Below the pieces are notes generated by a model. That model was not told the DNA's origin, searched no databases, and was given only the letters and a program-made list of their open reading frames with translations. A DNA stretch of 64,000 nucleotides from an uncultured bacterium (GTDB lineage Bacteria > Bacteroidota > Bacteroidia > Bacteroidales > Bacteroidaceae), in the NCBI GenBank assembly GCA_905215345.1, contig CAJMPR010000002.1, forward strand, positions 124,001 through 188,000, in the 5' to 3' direction. Below are positions 41,999-50,603 of the stretch, piece after piece (the first letter of the stretch is position 1; each line of letters opens with the position of its first letter). The translations under genes were made by a program, and so were the position numbers.

Positions 41999-44875
41999 TT
42001 ACCGGGATTTCCACTGATTTATGTATTGTGACGGGCGCATGCCGAACTCTTCCTGGAAACATTTACTCAGATAGCTGGAAGTACTGAATCCGACGCGGTC
42101 GGCAACTTCGGCTACCGTGTATCCTTCTTTTAAAAGTTGGGCCGCACGCTTCAAGCGTATGGAACGGATAAAGTTAGTCGGCGTTTTTCCCACTACCGAT
42201 ATAAGTTTGCGATATAACCCGGTGCGATCCATCCCCATATCCCGACTCAATAACTCTACCGAATATTCTGGATTATCGAGATTCAGTTCTACATATTCCA
42301 GCACTTTGTGAAGAAAGGCTTCGTCGACAATCGACAACGAGGAATTGTTCGGTGTAGATTGTCGCAACATTTCAAGTTGTTCTTTCAGTTCCTTATTGAC
42401 GTTTTGCAAGAAAGCGGTTTTCATCTCGTTCAGTTTCTCTTTTTGCTCGCGTAGCAGTTTCCGGCGTTTATACCTTATATATAGAAAAATGAAAAGCATG
42501 ATATTTCCTGCTGTAAACAGTACGTAGAAAATATAGGCATATGTCGTTTTCCAGAATGGGGCTTTTACTGTTATCCTCATTTCTGCATACTTGTCCTTCC
42601 ATGTCTCATTATTATCGGTGGCTTGCACCCGGAAAGTATAGATACCGGGAGGTACATTGGTATAAGTGGCGTATCCTTTGCCGGCCGAAGAACGAATTTC
42701 TCTCTCAGAATGGTCGATGCCCATTAGTTGGTAACGGTAATATGTTTGTGTCGGGTTGATATAGTTTAAAGCGGAGAATTCTAAAGTAAAGAAATTCTGG
42801 TTATGGTCCAGGATAATTTCTTTGGTCTGGGTTATGGGACGGCAGAGTATCTGGTTGCCATTGTACATCTTACCATTCTCCACCTGCTCTCCCAATAATT
42901 GAAACCCAACGAATAAAGGTGCGGAATATGCCCTTTCAATTCCGGAGGGAGAAGGTGTGTACCTGTTAAACCCATTGATTCCGCCCCAGTAAAGAGTCCC
43001 ATCGGCTGAAATAAAGACAGAACGTTCGCTAAACTCATCTGTAATTACACCGTCATATTGATTGAAGTTGGCAAATGAATAGGAGAAAGGTTCTTGCCTT
43101 CCGGTTGCGGCGATGCGTGTTATTCCATTGGAAGTAGATACCCATACAGCATTATCTTCTGTTTGAATAATAGACCGTATGGAATTATTGATTAATCCGT
43201 CAGTGGTATAGAATGTGTGCTGCTGTCCGGTATCTATATTCCATAGTAACAATCCGTCTTCCAAACCAATCCAGATATGTTTTTTTCTGTCTGCCATGAT
43301 AGAATTACATACATGGGAACTGGCTGTGTAGCTGTATTTTTTCTTTTTACGGTCATAGATAAACCATCCTTTTCGCGTGATGCCTGCTATACTGTCCTTT
43401 CCCAATGGGGTAATCTGGTAGACTGTGGAATGGTCTTCCTGAGATATACTTGCTTCCTTTTCAAACTTTCCGGTTTCGGGAGAGAATATGCCGAAACCCT
43501 GATTATTGAGACATAAATATAATGTTCTGTCCGGCAGTTCCATTATGGAATGGATGCTTTGCCCGTGCAATGTATAACACTTGATTTCTCCATCCGGCGT
43601 AATGCAATACAGTTCCTGTCCGGCAGTTCCCAGCCAGATGCGTTTCCGGCTGTCTTTAAACAAAGTATTGCAGTTGATAACGGAGAACTCTCTTGAATAC
43701 GGATGTAAGCTGTCGTCGGAGGGATTATAGTAAAACAGTCCTTTCCTTGTACCTACTAATGTGTTTCCATGGTTATCTGTAGTAAAGCAGTTTACATATA
43801 TATTTATATCCTCAGGATTGGTAAATAAGGTTTTGCCTATATTCTGAAAACGGAAACGATTGGGATGATAATAGAGTATTCCCTGATTTAGGGTTCCTAA
43901 CCACATTCCTCCCTGATTATCGTTATAAAGTGTGCTTACTTCCGTATGAATAGTACGCCCGTCCACCAGTTTCAAATTAGGGATGTACTGCTTTTTCTTT
44001 AGTCCTGCATCAATGTTCCACAAACCCATATAGCAACTGACCCATATGCTACCGTCTTTATCTATGGAAAGGCTGTTCAGCCAGTAGTCGGTTTGAAACA
44101 CTACCTCCCAATTTCTCTTTGTTACATTGTAATTCAGCATTACACCGCCCTTGTCGCCATTGCGTAGTTGATAGAAAGTATTATTTCCGGGTACTACATA
44201 GGATGTATTCTCATATTTCCCTTCCGGGAGTTCGTCAGGTAGTTTTTGCCGATATATTTCTTTCTGTGATTTCAGATTATAACAAATCAATAAACCGGAA
44301 CGGTAAAAGAGGTATAATTGCTCTCCCAATACCCCAATATCATATACCTGGTCCATAGCATTACCGATTGAAGAAACATGGGTAAGGAAGGTTTTTGCTT
44401 TCAGATTCACTTTGTCTATGCGAACCAGCTCATCCTTATCCGTTATAATCCATATATTTTTAGCTTTGTCCATAAAGAAGTCCTTCATCGGAGAATCAAT
44501 ACCCCATAAGGCAAGTAGGCTGTCAGGTTGCTCAACAAAGCGTTCAAGGGCGACATCCACTACCATTAATTGATGCTGATTCTTGAACCATAGGTGTCCG
44601 TGGGCGTCTATATATTCGTGGTGAAACCCTGAATATTCCGATAATTGGCAAATATGCTTTTTCCCGTAATGCAGATAACTGAAATCGGTTCCATCATATA
44701 AGTTTAATAATCCTTCGGTTATTATCATCATGCGTCCATCCGGTAATTGGCTGATATTGCGTACCCGATTTCCACCCAAACCGTTTGTTCCGTTTATCGG
44801 AGTGAAAACACAGTATTTTTCTGCAATGGTGGGTAATGAGATGAATAGGAATAATAGATAGATTATGTATTTCAT
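41999..44875 (-). CDS. Membrane-anchored Reg_prop/Y_Y_Y sensor fused directly to an AraC DNA-binding domain
   Basis: A 958-residue regulator from 44875 (MKYIIYLLFLFISLPTIA). The extension to 44950 lies upstream of the likely -7 box. After the signal come two-component-regulator propeller repeats (about 25-690: HLWFKNQ, IWIITDK, GGMWLGTLNQG, VWVSTSNG) and a Y_Y_Y domain (about 695-770: YTNVPPGIYTFRVQATDNNETW). A transmembrane helix follows (about 778-802), then a short coiled coil and the AraC domain (about 855-958: VAEVADRVGFSTSSYLSKCF). There is no HisKA, HATPase or receiver domain, unlike hybrid two-component systems. The segment FLQNVNKELK after the helix resembles the start of a HisKA H-box with Lys in place of His. 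Probably a periplasmic sugar sensor acting in one component. Confidence 0.88.
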   Translation of the reverse strand: MKYIIYLLFLFISLPTIAEKYCVFTPINGTNGLGGNRVRNISQLPDGRMMIITEGLLNLYDGTDFSYLHYGKKHICQLSEYSGFHHEYIDAHGHLWFKNQHQLMVVDVALERFVEQPDSLLALWGIDSPMKDFFMDKAKNIWIITDKDELVRIDKVNLKAKTFLTHVSSIGNAMDQVYDIGVLGEQLYLFYRSGLLICYNLKSQKEIYRQKLPDELPEGKYENTSYVVPGNNTFYQLRNGDKGGVMLNYNVTKRNWEVVFQTDYWLNSLSIDKDGSIWVSCYMGLWNIDAGLKKKQYIPNLKLVDGRTIHTEVSTLYNDNQGGMWLGTLNQGILYYHPNRFRFQNIGKTLFTNPEDINIYVNCFTTDNHGNTLVGTRKGLFYYNPSDDSLHPYSREFSVINCNTLFKDSRKRIWLGTAGQELYCITPDGEIKCYTLHGQSIHSIMELPDRTLYLCLNNQGFGIFSPETGKFEKEASISQEDHSTVYQITPLGKDSIAGITRKGWFIYDRKKKKYSYTASSHVCNSIMADRKKHIWIGLEDGLLLWNIDTGQQHTFYTTDGLINNSIRSIIQTEDNAVWVSTSNGITRIAATGRQEPFSYSFANFNQYDGVITDEFSERSVFISADGTLYWGGINGFNRYTPSPSGIERAYSAPLFVGFQLLGEQVENGKMYNGNQILCRPITQTKEIILDHNQNFFTLEFSALNYINPTQTYYRYQLMGIDHSEREIRSSAGKGYATYTNVPPGIYTFRVQATDNNETWKDKYAEMRITVKAPFWKTTYAYIFYVLFTAGNIMLFIFLYIRYKRRKLLREQKEKLNEMKTAFLQNVNKELKEQLEMLRQSTPNNSSLSIVDEAFLHKVLEYVELNLDNPEYSVELLSRDMGMDRTGLYRKLISVVGKTPTNFIRSIRLKRAAQLLKEGYTVAEVADRVGFSTSSYLSKCFQEEFGMRPSQYINQWKSR

Positions 44876-44907
44876 AATAGTCGGTTCGCTATGTTGCTCA
44901 CTGACGA

Positions 44908-44915
44908 CAAAATTA
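44908..44915 (-). promoter_or_regulatory. -7 box of the one-component AraC regulator gene
   Basis: TAATTTTG on the minus strand, 33 bp upstream of the chosen start codon at 44875. It fits TAnnTTTG. I see no xylan-type half-sites at -41 or -62 from it, so expression is probably constitutive or differently controlled. Confidence 0.5.
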
Positions 44916-45007
44916 TGGAAACTTTTGTTATATACGATGAATTCTGCCAAGTTTCTTCCGGCTATTAAATGCTTTTAGAGGAGGTTTACGCGTAAAAGAA
45001 CTCAATA

Positions 45008-45073
45008 TGTAACATAGGTGAAAGAATTTGAAACGTGTTTTGAAGATAGATTGGTAAAGGATGCCTTCCTTTG
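45008..45073 (+). promoter_or_regulatory. Xylan-type operator and promoter of the seven-gene debranching operon
   Basis: Half-sites TGTAACA (45008-45014) and TGAAACG (45029-45035) 21 bp apart, and -7 box TTCCTTTG ending at 45073; TTTG lies 62 and 41 bp after them. It sits in the 227-bp divergent region between the one-component regulator and the GH43 gene. Confidence 0.75.
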
Positions 45074-45102
45074 CAATATGTTGTTAGCTAAAAGGAATAA
45101 AT

Positions 45103-46719
45103 ATGAAAACACGATTATCAACTTGTCGATTTATTAATGAATCATTAGATAGAAATAAGAAAGTAATAGTAATAGCTATCGGTTTGTTCTGTTCATTTAT
45201 GTGTTGGGGACAGGGGTTTAAAAATCCGGTTCTTCCGGGCTTTCATGCCGATCCCAGCGTGTGTAGGGCAGGAGATGACTTTTATTTGGTAAACAGTACA
45301 TTTCAATATTTTCCGGGAGTTCCGGTTTTTCATAGTAAAGACCTGATTCATTGGGAGCAGATAGGGGCATGCCTGACACGTCCTTCCCAAATGAATCTGG
45401 AAAATATGGATGGTAATAATGGAATATATGCTCCCACCATCCGTTATCATGAGGGAACATTTTATATGATAACAACAATTTTCCCTACACGGAAGCATTT
45501 CTATGTTCATACAGATAATCCGGCAGGCGAGTGGTCTGAACCGATTGTGATTGATTTTGTAACAGGTAGTTGTGACCCAACACTTTTCTTTGACGAAGGT
45601 AAGTGTTACTTTCTTTGGAAAGACGGGACGATTAATATCTGCGAGATTGATGTGAAAACCGGCAAGCAGTTATCTCCTATTAAGCGGCTGTGGTCGGGAA
45701 TGGGAGGACGTTATCCGGAAGGACCTCATTTATATAAAAAGGACGGATATTATTATCTGTTGTTAGCCGAAGGAGGTACAGAGCACGGGCATCATGTGAC
45801 ATTGGCGCGTAGCCGTTATCTGGAAGGGCCTTATACACCGTGTCCGTCAAATCCTATCTTATCCCATTTTAATAATGAGATGCAGAACAGTCCTATACAA
45901 GGTTTGGGACATGCTGATTTTATACAAGCTCCGGATGATTCCTGGTGGATGATTTGCCTGGGTTATCGTACACATGGTTATCTGCAGCATGTGATGGGAC
46001 GCGAAACGTTTTTGGCTCCCGTACAATGGGAGAAGGATAGTTGGCCTGTGGTGAACAGGAACGGAACCATTCAGATTGAAATGGATTGCAAAACTTTGCC
46101 GCAAGTCGAAATGCCGGTAGACCCTGAAACGGATGATTTTTCTAAATCAAAGCTGGCTTGGTGTTGGAGTTACCTATGCAATCCCGTATTTGAAAATTAT
46201 TCATTGACAGAACGTAAGGGGTATTTACGTTTGAAAACGAGTGAGAAAACGATTGATGAGGTAGGATCGCCTACTTTCGTTGGGCGGAGGCAGACTGAAC
46301 CTGTTTTCCAGGCAACAGCGGCCATGGATGTGTCTTCTCTTAAAGAAGGAGCAGAAGCCGGAATTACAACTTATGCGGCTCATACCAATCACTATGATGT
46401 TGTAGTGGGTTGCCGCGGTGGAAAGAAATATGTCCGGGCAAATATACGTATCGGACAAGTGAAACATACTGAAAAAGAATTACCATTGAATACAAACCAA
46501 GTTTATCTTCATATAGAGGGCGATTATAACTATTACTATTTATCTTATTCGGAGGATAACCGCCGGTTTATACCTTTAGCCAAAATGGAATATCGTTATC
46601 TTAGTACGGAGACTATCGGAGGTTTTACAGGAGTTCATTTGGGAGTCTTTGCACAGGCTGATAATAAACAGGGGGGAAGTGTTGATATTGACTGGTTTCG
46701 CTATCATGTGACAGAATAA
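45103..46719 (+). CDS. GH43 beta-xylosidase/arabinofuranosidase with C-terminal beta-sandwich
   Basis: A 538-residue protein with a long N-terminus before the hydrophobic segment (VIVIAIGLFCSFMCWGQ), so the signal peptide ends near residue 37. The propeller (about 40-330) has the base Asp50 in HADPS, Asp158 in CDPTLFF and acid Glu206 in PEGPH. The C-terminal concanavalin-like domain (about 345-538) resembles that of the GH43 at 7951, and the two share FPGVP.FHSKDL and RPSQ. It leads the operon of seven debranching enzymes, 30 bp after the -7 box. Probably a xylosidase or arabinofuranosidase acting on oligosaccharides. Confidence 0.9.
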   Translation: MKTRLSTCRFINESLDRNKKVIVIAIGLFCSFMCWGQGFKNPVLPGFHADPSVCRAGDDFYLVNSTFQYFPGVPVFHSKDLIHWEQIGACLTRPSQMNLENMDGNNGIYAPTIRYHEGTFYMITTIFPTRKHFYVHTDNPAGEWSEPIVIDFVTGSCDPTLFFDEGKCYFLWKDGTINICEIDVKTGKQLSPIKRLWSGMGGRYPEGPHLYKKDGYYYLLLAEGGTEHGHHVTLARSRYLEGPYTPCPSNPILSHFNNEMQNSPIQGLGHADFIQAPDDSWWMICLGYRTHGYLQHVMGRETFLAPVQWEKDSWPVVNRNGTIQIEMDCKTLPQVEMPVDPETDDFSKSKLAWCWSYLCNPVFENYSLTERKGYLRLKTSEKTIDEVGSPTFVGRRQTEPVFQATAAMDVSSLKEGAEAGITTYAAHTNHYDVVVGCRGGKKYVRANIRIGQVKHTEKELPLNTNQVYLHIEGDYNYYYLSYSEDNRRFIPLAKMEYRYLSTETIGGFTGVHLGVFAQADNKQGGSVDIDWFRYHVTE

Positions 46720-46752
46720 AACAGAATGAACATACTAATCAAAATAGAATAG

Positions 46753-49296
46753 ATGATGAAAATCAGAAATATACTCTCTTCCTTATTGTGGATGATATTA
46801 TTCCTCCCTGTATCCTCAATATGGGCTGCCGATGGTTTTGTCGCTTTTAATTCACAGGATGCCCAATTTGCATTGGTTACCCCACAGAGCAAGGCATTTG
46901 CCGTCTGGTGTGACAAAACAGAACATAAGGGTGTGTTGACTGCCGTGCAAAATCTGCAAACAGACTTTGAGAAAGTAACGACTGTGCGACCTGTCATGGT
47001 GCATAATCTCGGTAAAGAAGTACGTATAATAGTAGGTTCTTATGATAAAAGCCCATTGGTTCGTCAACTGATGAAAGCCGGAAAGCTGGATGCAGGGCTA
47101 CTGAAAGACAAGAATGAGAAATTTATCATTACTACTCTTCATGCACCGTTAAAGGGGCTGGAAGGTGAAATTTTACTGATAGCCGGAAGCGATAAACGGG
47201 GGACTATCTATGGGGTATATGAACTATCGCGTCAGATGGGGGTGTCACCGTGGTATTGGTGGGCTGATGTTCCTGTATCCCATCAAGATGCCATTTATAT
47301 TAAAGAGGGTATATATACGGATGGGGAGCCGGCAGTAAAATATCGTGGTATTTTTATTAATGATGAGTGGCCGTGTATGGGCGGGTGGACCACTGAAAAG
47401 TTCGGCGGATTCAATAGTAAGATGTACGTGCATATGTATGAACTTTTACTTCGTCTGAAAGCTAACTTTCTGTGGCCGGCTATGTGGAATGCAGCATTTT
47501 ATGTCGATGATCCGATGAATAGCCCGTTGGCGGATGAGATGGGGATCATTATCGGGACTTCCCATCATGAACCTATGGCGCGTAATCATCAGGAATATGT
47601 CCGTAACCGGGAAGCTTACGGTGCTTGGAATTATCAGACCAACAAGGAAAATATAAACCGCTTCTTCCGTGAAGGTATCGAACGAATGAAAGGTAAAGAA
47701 GAAGTGGTAACTATTGCCATGCGAGGTGACGGGGATGCACCGATGGGACCTGATACGGATACTCGTCTGTTGGAGAATATAGTGAAAGAACAGCGCAAAA
47801 TCATAGCCGATGTGACAGGCAAACCAGCCAAGCAAACGCCTCAATTATGGGCACTTTATAGTGAAGTACTTGAATACTATGATAAAGGAATGAAGATTCC
47901 TGAAGATGTAATGATTCTGCTTTGTGATGACAACTGGGGAGATGTGCGCCGTTTGCCTGACTTGAACGATAAAAAACATCCGGGAGGGTATGGCATGTAT
48001 TATCATGTAGACCTTCACGGAGCACCCCGTGCCTATCAATGGCTGAACATGACACAAATTCAGCATATGTGGGAACAATTGTATCTGACATATACTTACG
48101 GGGTAGATAAAATGTGGATTCTGAATGTGGGGGATTTGAAACCGAATGAGTTCCCTACTGATTTCTTCCTGAATATGGCATGGAATCCGGAGCGGTTCAA
48201 TGCTGATAATCTGCTGGATTATACCCGTGACTTTTGCAAACAACAGTTGGGAGACAAGTATGCCGTAGAGGCTGCCCGTATTCTTAATCTGTATTGTAAA
48301 TATGCCGCCCGTGTTACTGCTGAAATGCTGGATAGCCATACTTACAATCTCTCCAGTGGGGAGTTTAAAGCTGTAACCGATGAATTTTTGGCATTGGAGG
48401 CATACGCATACCGTCAATTTTTGACTCTACCCGAAAATCTGAAGGATACTTATAAGGAGTTAATTCTGTTCCCTATACAAGCGATGGCGAATCTTTATGA
48501 AATGTATTATGCAGTTGCCATGAACCGGCAATTAGCTTCCGAAGGAAATCCACGTGCGAATGATTGGGCAGACCGGGTAGAATATTGCTTCAAGCGCGAC
48601 GCAGAACTTTGCGATGATTATAACCATAATATTGCTGGTGGAAAGTGGAATCATATGATGGATCAGACACACATCGGCTATACTACCTGGGATGAACCGA
48701 AAGAGGGTAATGTGATACCGCAAGTGAACCGGGTGGACGCTTCAGCGTATATCCCCGGTGGTTATGAATATGAGGAGACGGGAGGGGTAGTAGTGATGGA
48801 GGCTGAACGGTTTGCGGAAAGCAGGCAAAGTAGTAATACGCATTGGACGGTCATTCGAGATTTAGGCCGTACACTTTCCGGTGTGGCGTTGATGCCTTAT
48901 ACTTTGCCGGTAGACAGTGCTTCACTGACTTATCGGATGAACCTGAAATCAGAAATGAAAGATTTGCGTTTACGCTTGATTCTGGATAGTACATTACCCT
49001 TTGTCAAAGGAGGACATAGTTATGCTGTCAGTCTGGATGGAGGGAAAGAACAGATTATCAATTATAATTCGGAAATGACTTGGGCTAATTGTTATACCAA
49101 GATGTATCCTGCAGGTGCTGCCCGGATTATAGAATCAGTGGTCGATTTTCCGGATGTGAATTTAAAGGAAGGCAAGCACACTTTGAGGATTCGTCCTTTG
49201 GTACCTGCTATTGTATTGCATAAAATTATAGTAGATTGTGGTGGTGACGGGCAGGGTAGGCTGAATCTTCATGAAAGTCCTTATCGGAAAGAATAA
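46753..49296 (+). CDS. GH115 xylan alpha-1,2-(4-O-methyl)glucuronidase (first copy)
   Basis: Removes alpha-1,2-linked (4-O-methyl)glucuronic acid from xylan, including internal residues. 847 residues with a signal peptide (ending SIWAA). An N-terminal alpha/beta domain (about 25-180, SDKRGTIYGVYELSRQMGVSPWYWW) leads to the barrel (from about 195, AVKYRGIFINDEWPCMGGW), with landmark strings GTSHHEPMARNHQE, MRGDGDAPMG and LLCDDNWGDVRRLPD. The C-terminal part (about 670-847) is a beta-sandwich (GVVVMEAERFAE). Two ATGs in a row allow 46753 or 46756. It lies 33 bp after GH43 and 59 bp before CE15. A paralogue ends the same operon. Confidence 0.94.
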   Translation: MMKIRNILSSLLWMILFLPVSSIWAADGFVAFNSQDAQFALVTPQSKAFAVWCDKTEHKGVLTAVQNLQTDFEKVTTVRPVMVHNLGKEVRIIVGSYDKSPLVRQLMKAGKLDAGLLKDKNEKFIITTLHAPLKGLEGEILLIAGSDKRGTIYGVYELSRQMGVSPWYWWADVPVSHQDAIYIKEGIYTDGEPAVKYRGIFINDEWPCMGGWTTEKFGGFNSKMYVHMYELLLRLKANFLWPAMWNAAFYVDDPMNSPLADEMGIIIGTSHHEPMARNHQEYVRNREAYGAWNYQTNKENINRFFREGIERMKGKEEVVTIAMRGDGDAPMGPDTDTRLLENIVKEQRKIIADVTGKPAKQTPQLWALYSEVLEYYDKGMKIPEDVMILLCDDNWGDVRRLPDLNDKKHPGGYGMYYHVDLHGAPRAYQWLNMTQIQHMWEQLYLTYTYGVDKMWILNVGDLKPNEFPTDFFLNMAWNPERFNADNLLDYTRDFCKQQLGDKYAVEAARILNLYCKYAARVTAEMLDSHTYNLSSGEFKAVTDEFLALEAYAYRQFLTLPENLKDTYKELILFPIQAMANLYEMYYAVAMNRQLASEGNPRANDWADRVEYCFKRDAELCDDYNHNIAGGKWNHMMDQTHIGYTTWDEPKEGNVIPQVNRVDASAYIPGGYEYEETGGVVVMEAERFAESRQSSNTHWTVIRDLGRTLSGVALMPYTLPVDSASLTYRMNLKSEMKDLRLRLILDSTLPFVKGGHSYAVSLDGGKEQIINYNSEMTWANCYTKMYPAGAARIIESVVDFPDVNLKEGKHTLRIRPLVPAIVLHKIIVDCGGDGQGRLNLHESPYRKE

Positions 49297-49355
49297 GTTA
49301 GATTGCGGGATGATAAAGCTGTGTTGAACAAGAATACTTTAAATAAATATAGAAC

Positions 49356-50582
49356 ATGATGGAACGAAGAAAAATGAAAGCAGTTTTGATAACTTTGCTA
49401 TTAACTCAACTATCAGTCTTTGGACAAGAAAGAATTCCTTTAGTGTATGATAAGGAGAGTGTGAGTGATAAATATCCTGTTCAGGAAATGTTGCCGATAG
49501 ACAAGTTGCCGGAAATAAAAACTCTTCCCGATCCCTTTGCCTGGGCGGATGGAAGTGGGCGGTCGACGGTTTTTAAAGACTGGGGGCGCCGTCGTTCTGA
49601 GATTGCTTGTCAATTACAGCATTATGAATTGGGGAAGAAACCTAATGTTTCGAAAGATAGTATAGAGGCGATTTTGGAAAATGATACCTTAAAAGTAATG
49701 GTACATGAAAAGGGAGAAACACTGGTTTTAAAGGCTGCTATTAAGTATCCGGAAGGAGATGGACCATTCCCTGCCATTATTGGGATAGGTATGCCAACTG
49801 GTTCTCTTCCTCGTGAACTCTTTGACAAGAGAGGAGTGGCACAGATAGCTTTTAACTTTACACAAGTCATGTCGCATACTCAAAAACGCGGGGAAGAACC
49901 GATAAACCGTTTGTATCCCGATCAGACAGATATGGGAGCTTACATTGCCTGGCCGTGGGGAGTGAGCCGGTTGATTGACGGAATAGAAAAGCTGGGTAGT
50001 AAATCTCGTATTGACCTTTCTCATTTGGCTATATCCGGTTGTTCTTTTGCTGGTAAGATGGCGTTGTTTGCAGGTGCTTTTGACGAGCGTATTGCGCTGA
50101 CCATTGCTCAAGAGCCTGGAGGGGGTGGAGTAGATGCTTGGCGGGTATCTGAAACTTTGGGAAATGTAGAGACACTCGGACGTACCAATTATGCATGGTT
50201 TTTAGAGAGTATGCGTGAGTTTGCAGGCGAAAAAGTGAGCCGTCTGCCTATCGACCATCATGAACTAGCGGCGCTGATTGCACCGCGTGCTTTGCTGGTA
50301 TTAGGGAATACAGACTATGAATGGTTGGCGGAAGAGTCTAATTATGTGTCTTGCCAGGCGGCACGGCAAGTGTGGAAAACTTTCGGCATAGAAGACCGCA
50401 TGGGATTCTCTATTCAGGGAGGGCATATGCATTGTGTTTTACCTGCGAGTCAATATCCGGAAGTGGAAGCATTTATTGATAAGTTCTTATTAGGCAAAAC
50501 GGATGTTGATACTTCTGTAACCAAAGCGGATATATTTGAAAATGTAGATTATCTGAAATGGATGCCATGGGCTGATAAATAA
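49356..50582 (+). CDS. CE15 glucuronoyl methylesterase-like enzyme
   Basis: Splits ester bonds between (4-O-methyl)glucuronic acid of xylan and lignin alcohols. A 408-residue alpha/beta-hydrolase with a signal peptide (MKAVLITLLLTQLSVFGQ; the Met at 49374 is the best functional start). The nucleophile is Ser230 in GCSFAGKMAL. The catalytic His lies in GGHMHC (His357 or His359). GTGSL-like and AQEPGGGG segments around the site also fit CE15. In most CE15 enzymes the motif is GCSRxGK, with an Arg helping in the oxyanion hole; here it is Phe. It sits between a GH115 and a GH43, matching a joint attack on glucuronic acid side groups. Confidence 0.85.
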   Translation: MMERRKMKAVLITLLLTQLSVFGQERIPLVYDKESVSDKYPVQEMLPIDKLPEIKTLPDPFAWADGSGRSTVFKDWGRRRSEIACQLQHYELGKKPNVSKDSIEAILENDTLKVMVHEKGETLVLKAAIKYPEGDGPFPAIIGIGMPTGSLPRELFDKRGVAQIAFNFTQVMSHTQKRGEEPINRLYPDQTDMGAYIAWPWGVSRLIDGIEKLGSKSRIDLSHLAISGCSFAGKMALFAGAFDERIALTIAQEPGGGGVDAWRVSETLGNVETLGRTNYAWFLESMREFAGEKVSRLPIDHHELAALIAPRALLVLGNTDYEWLAEESNYVSCQAARQVWKTFGIEDRMGFSIQGGHMHCVLPASQYPEVEAFIDKFLLGKTDVDTSVTKADIFENVDYLKWMPWADK

Positions 50583-50603
50583 AATTATAAATAATTCAAC
50601 AGT

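Noticed and set aside
44908..44952. Xylan-type operator before the one-component regulator gene
   Set aside because: At 41 bp from the TTTG the sequence is ACTTGGC, which does not match the half-site.
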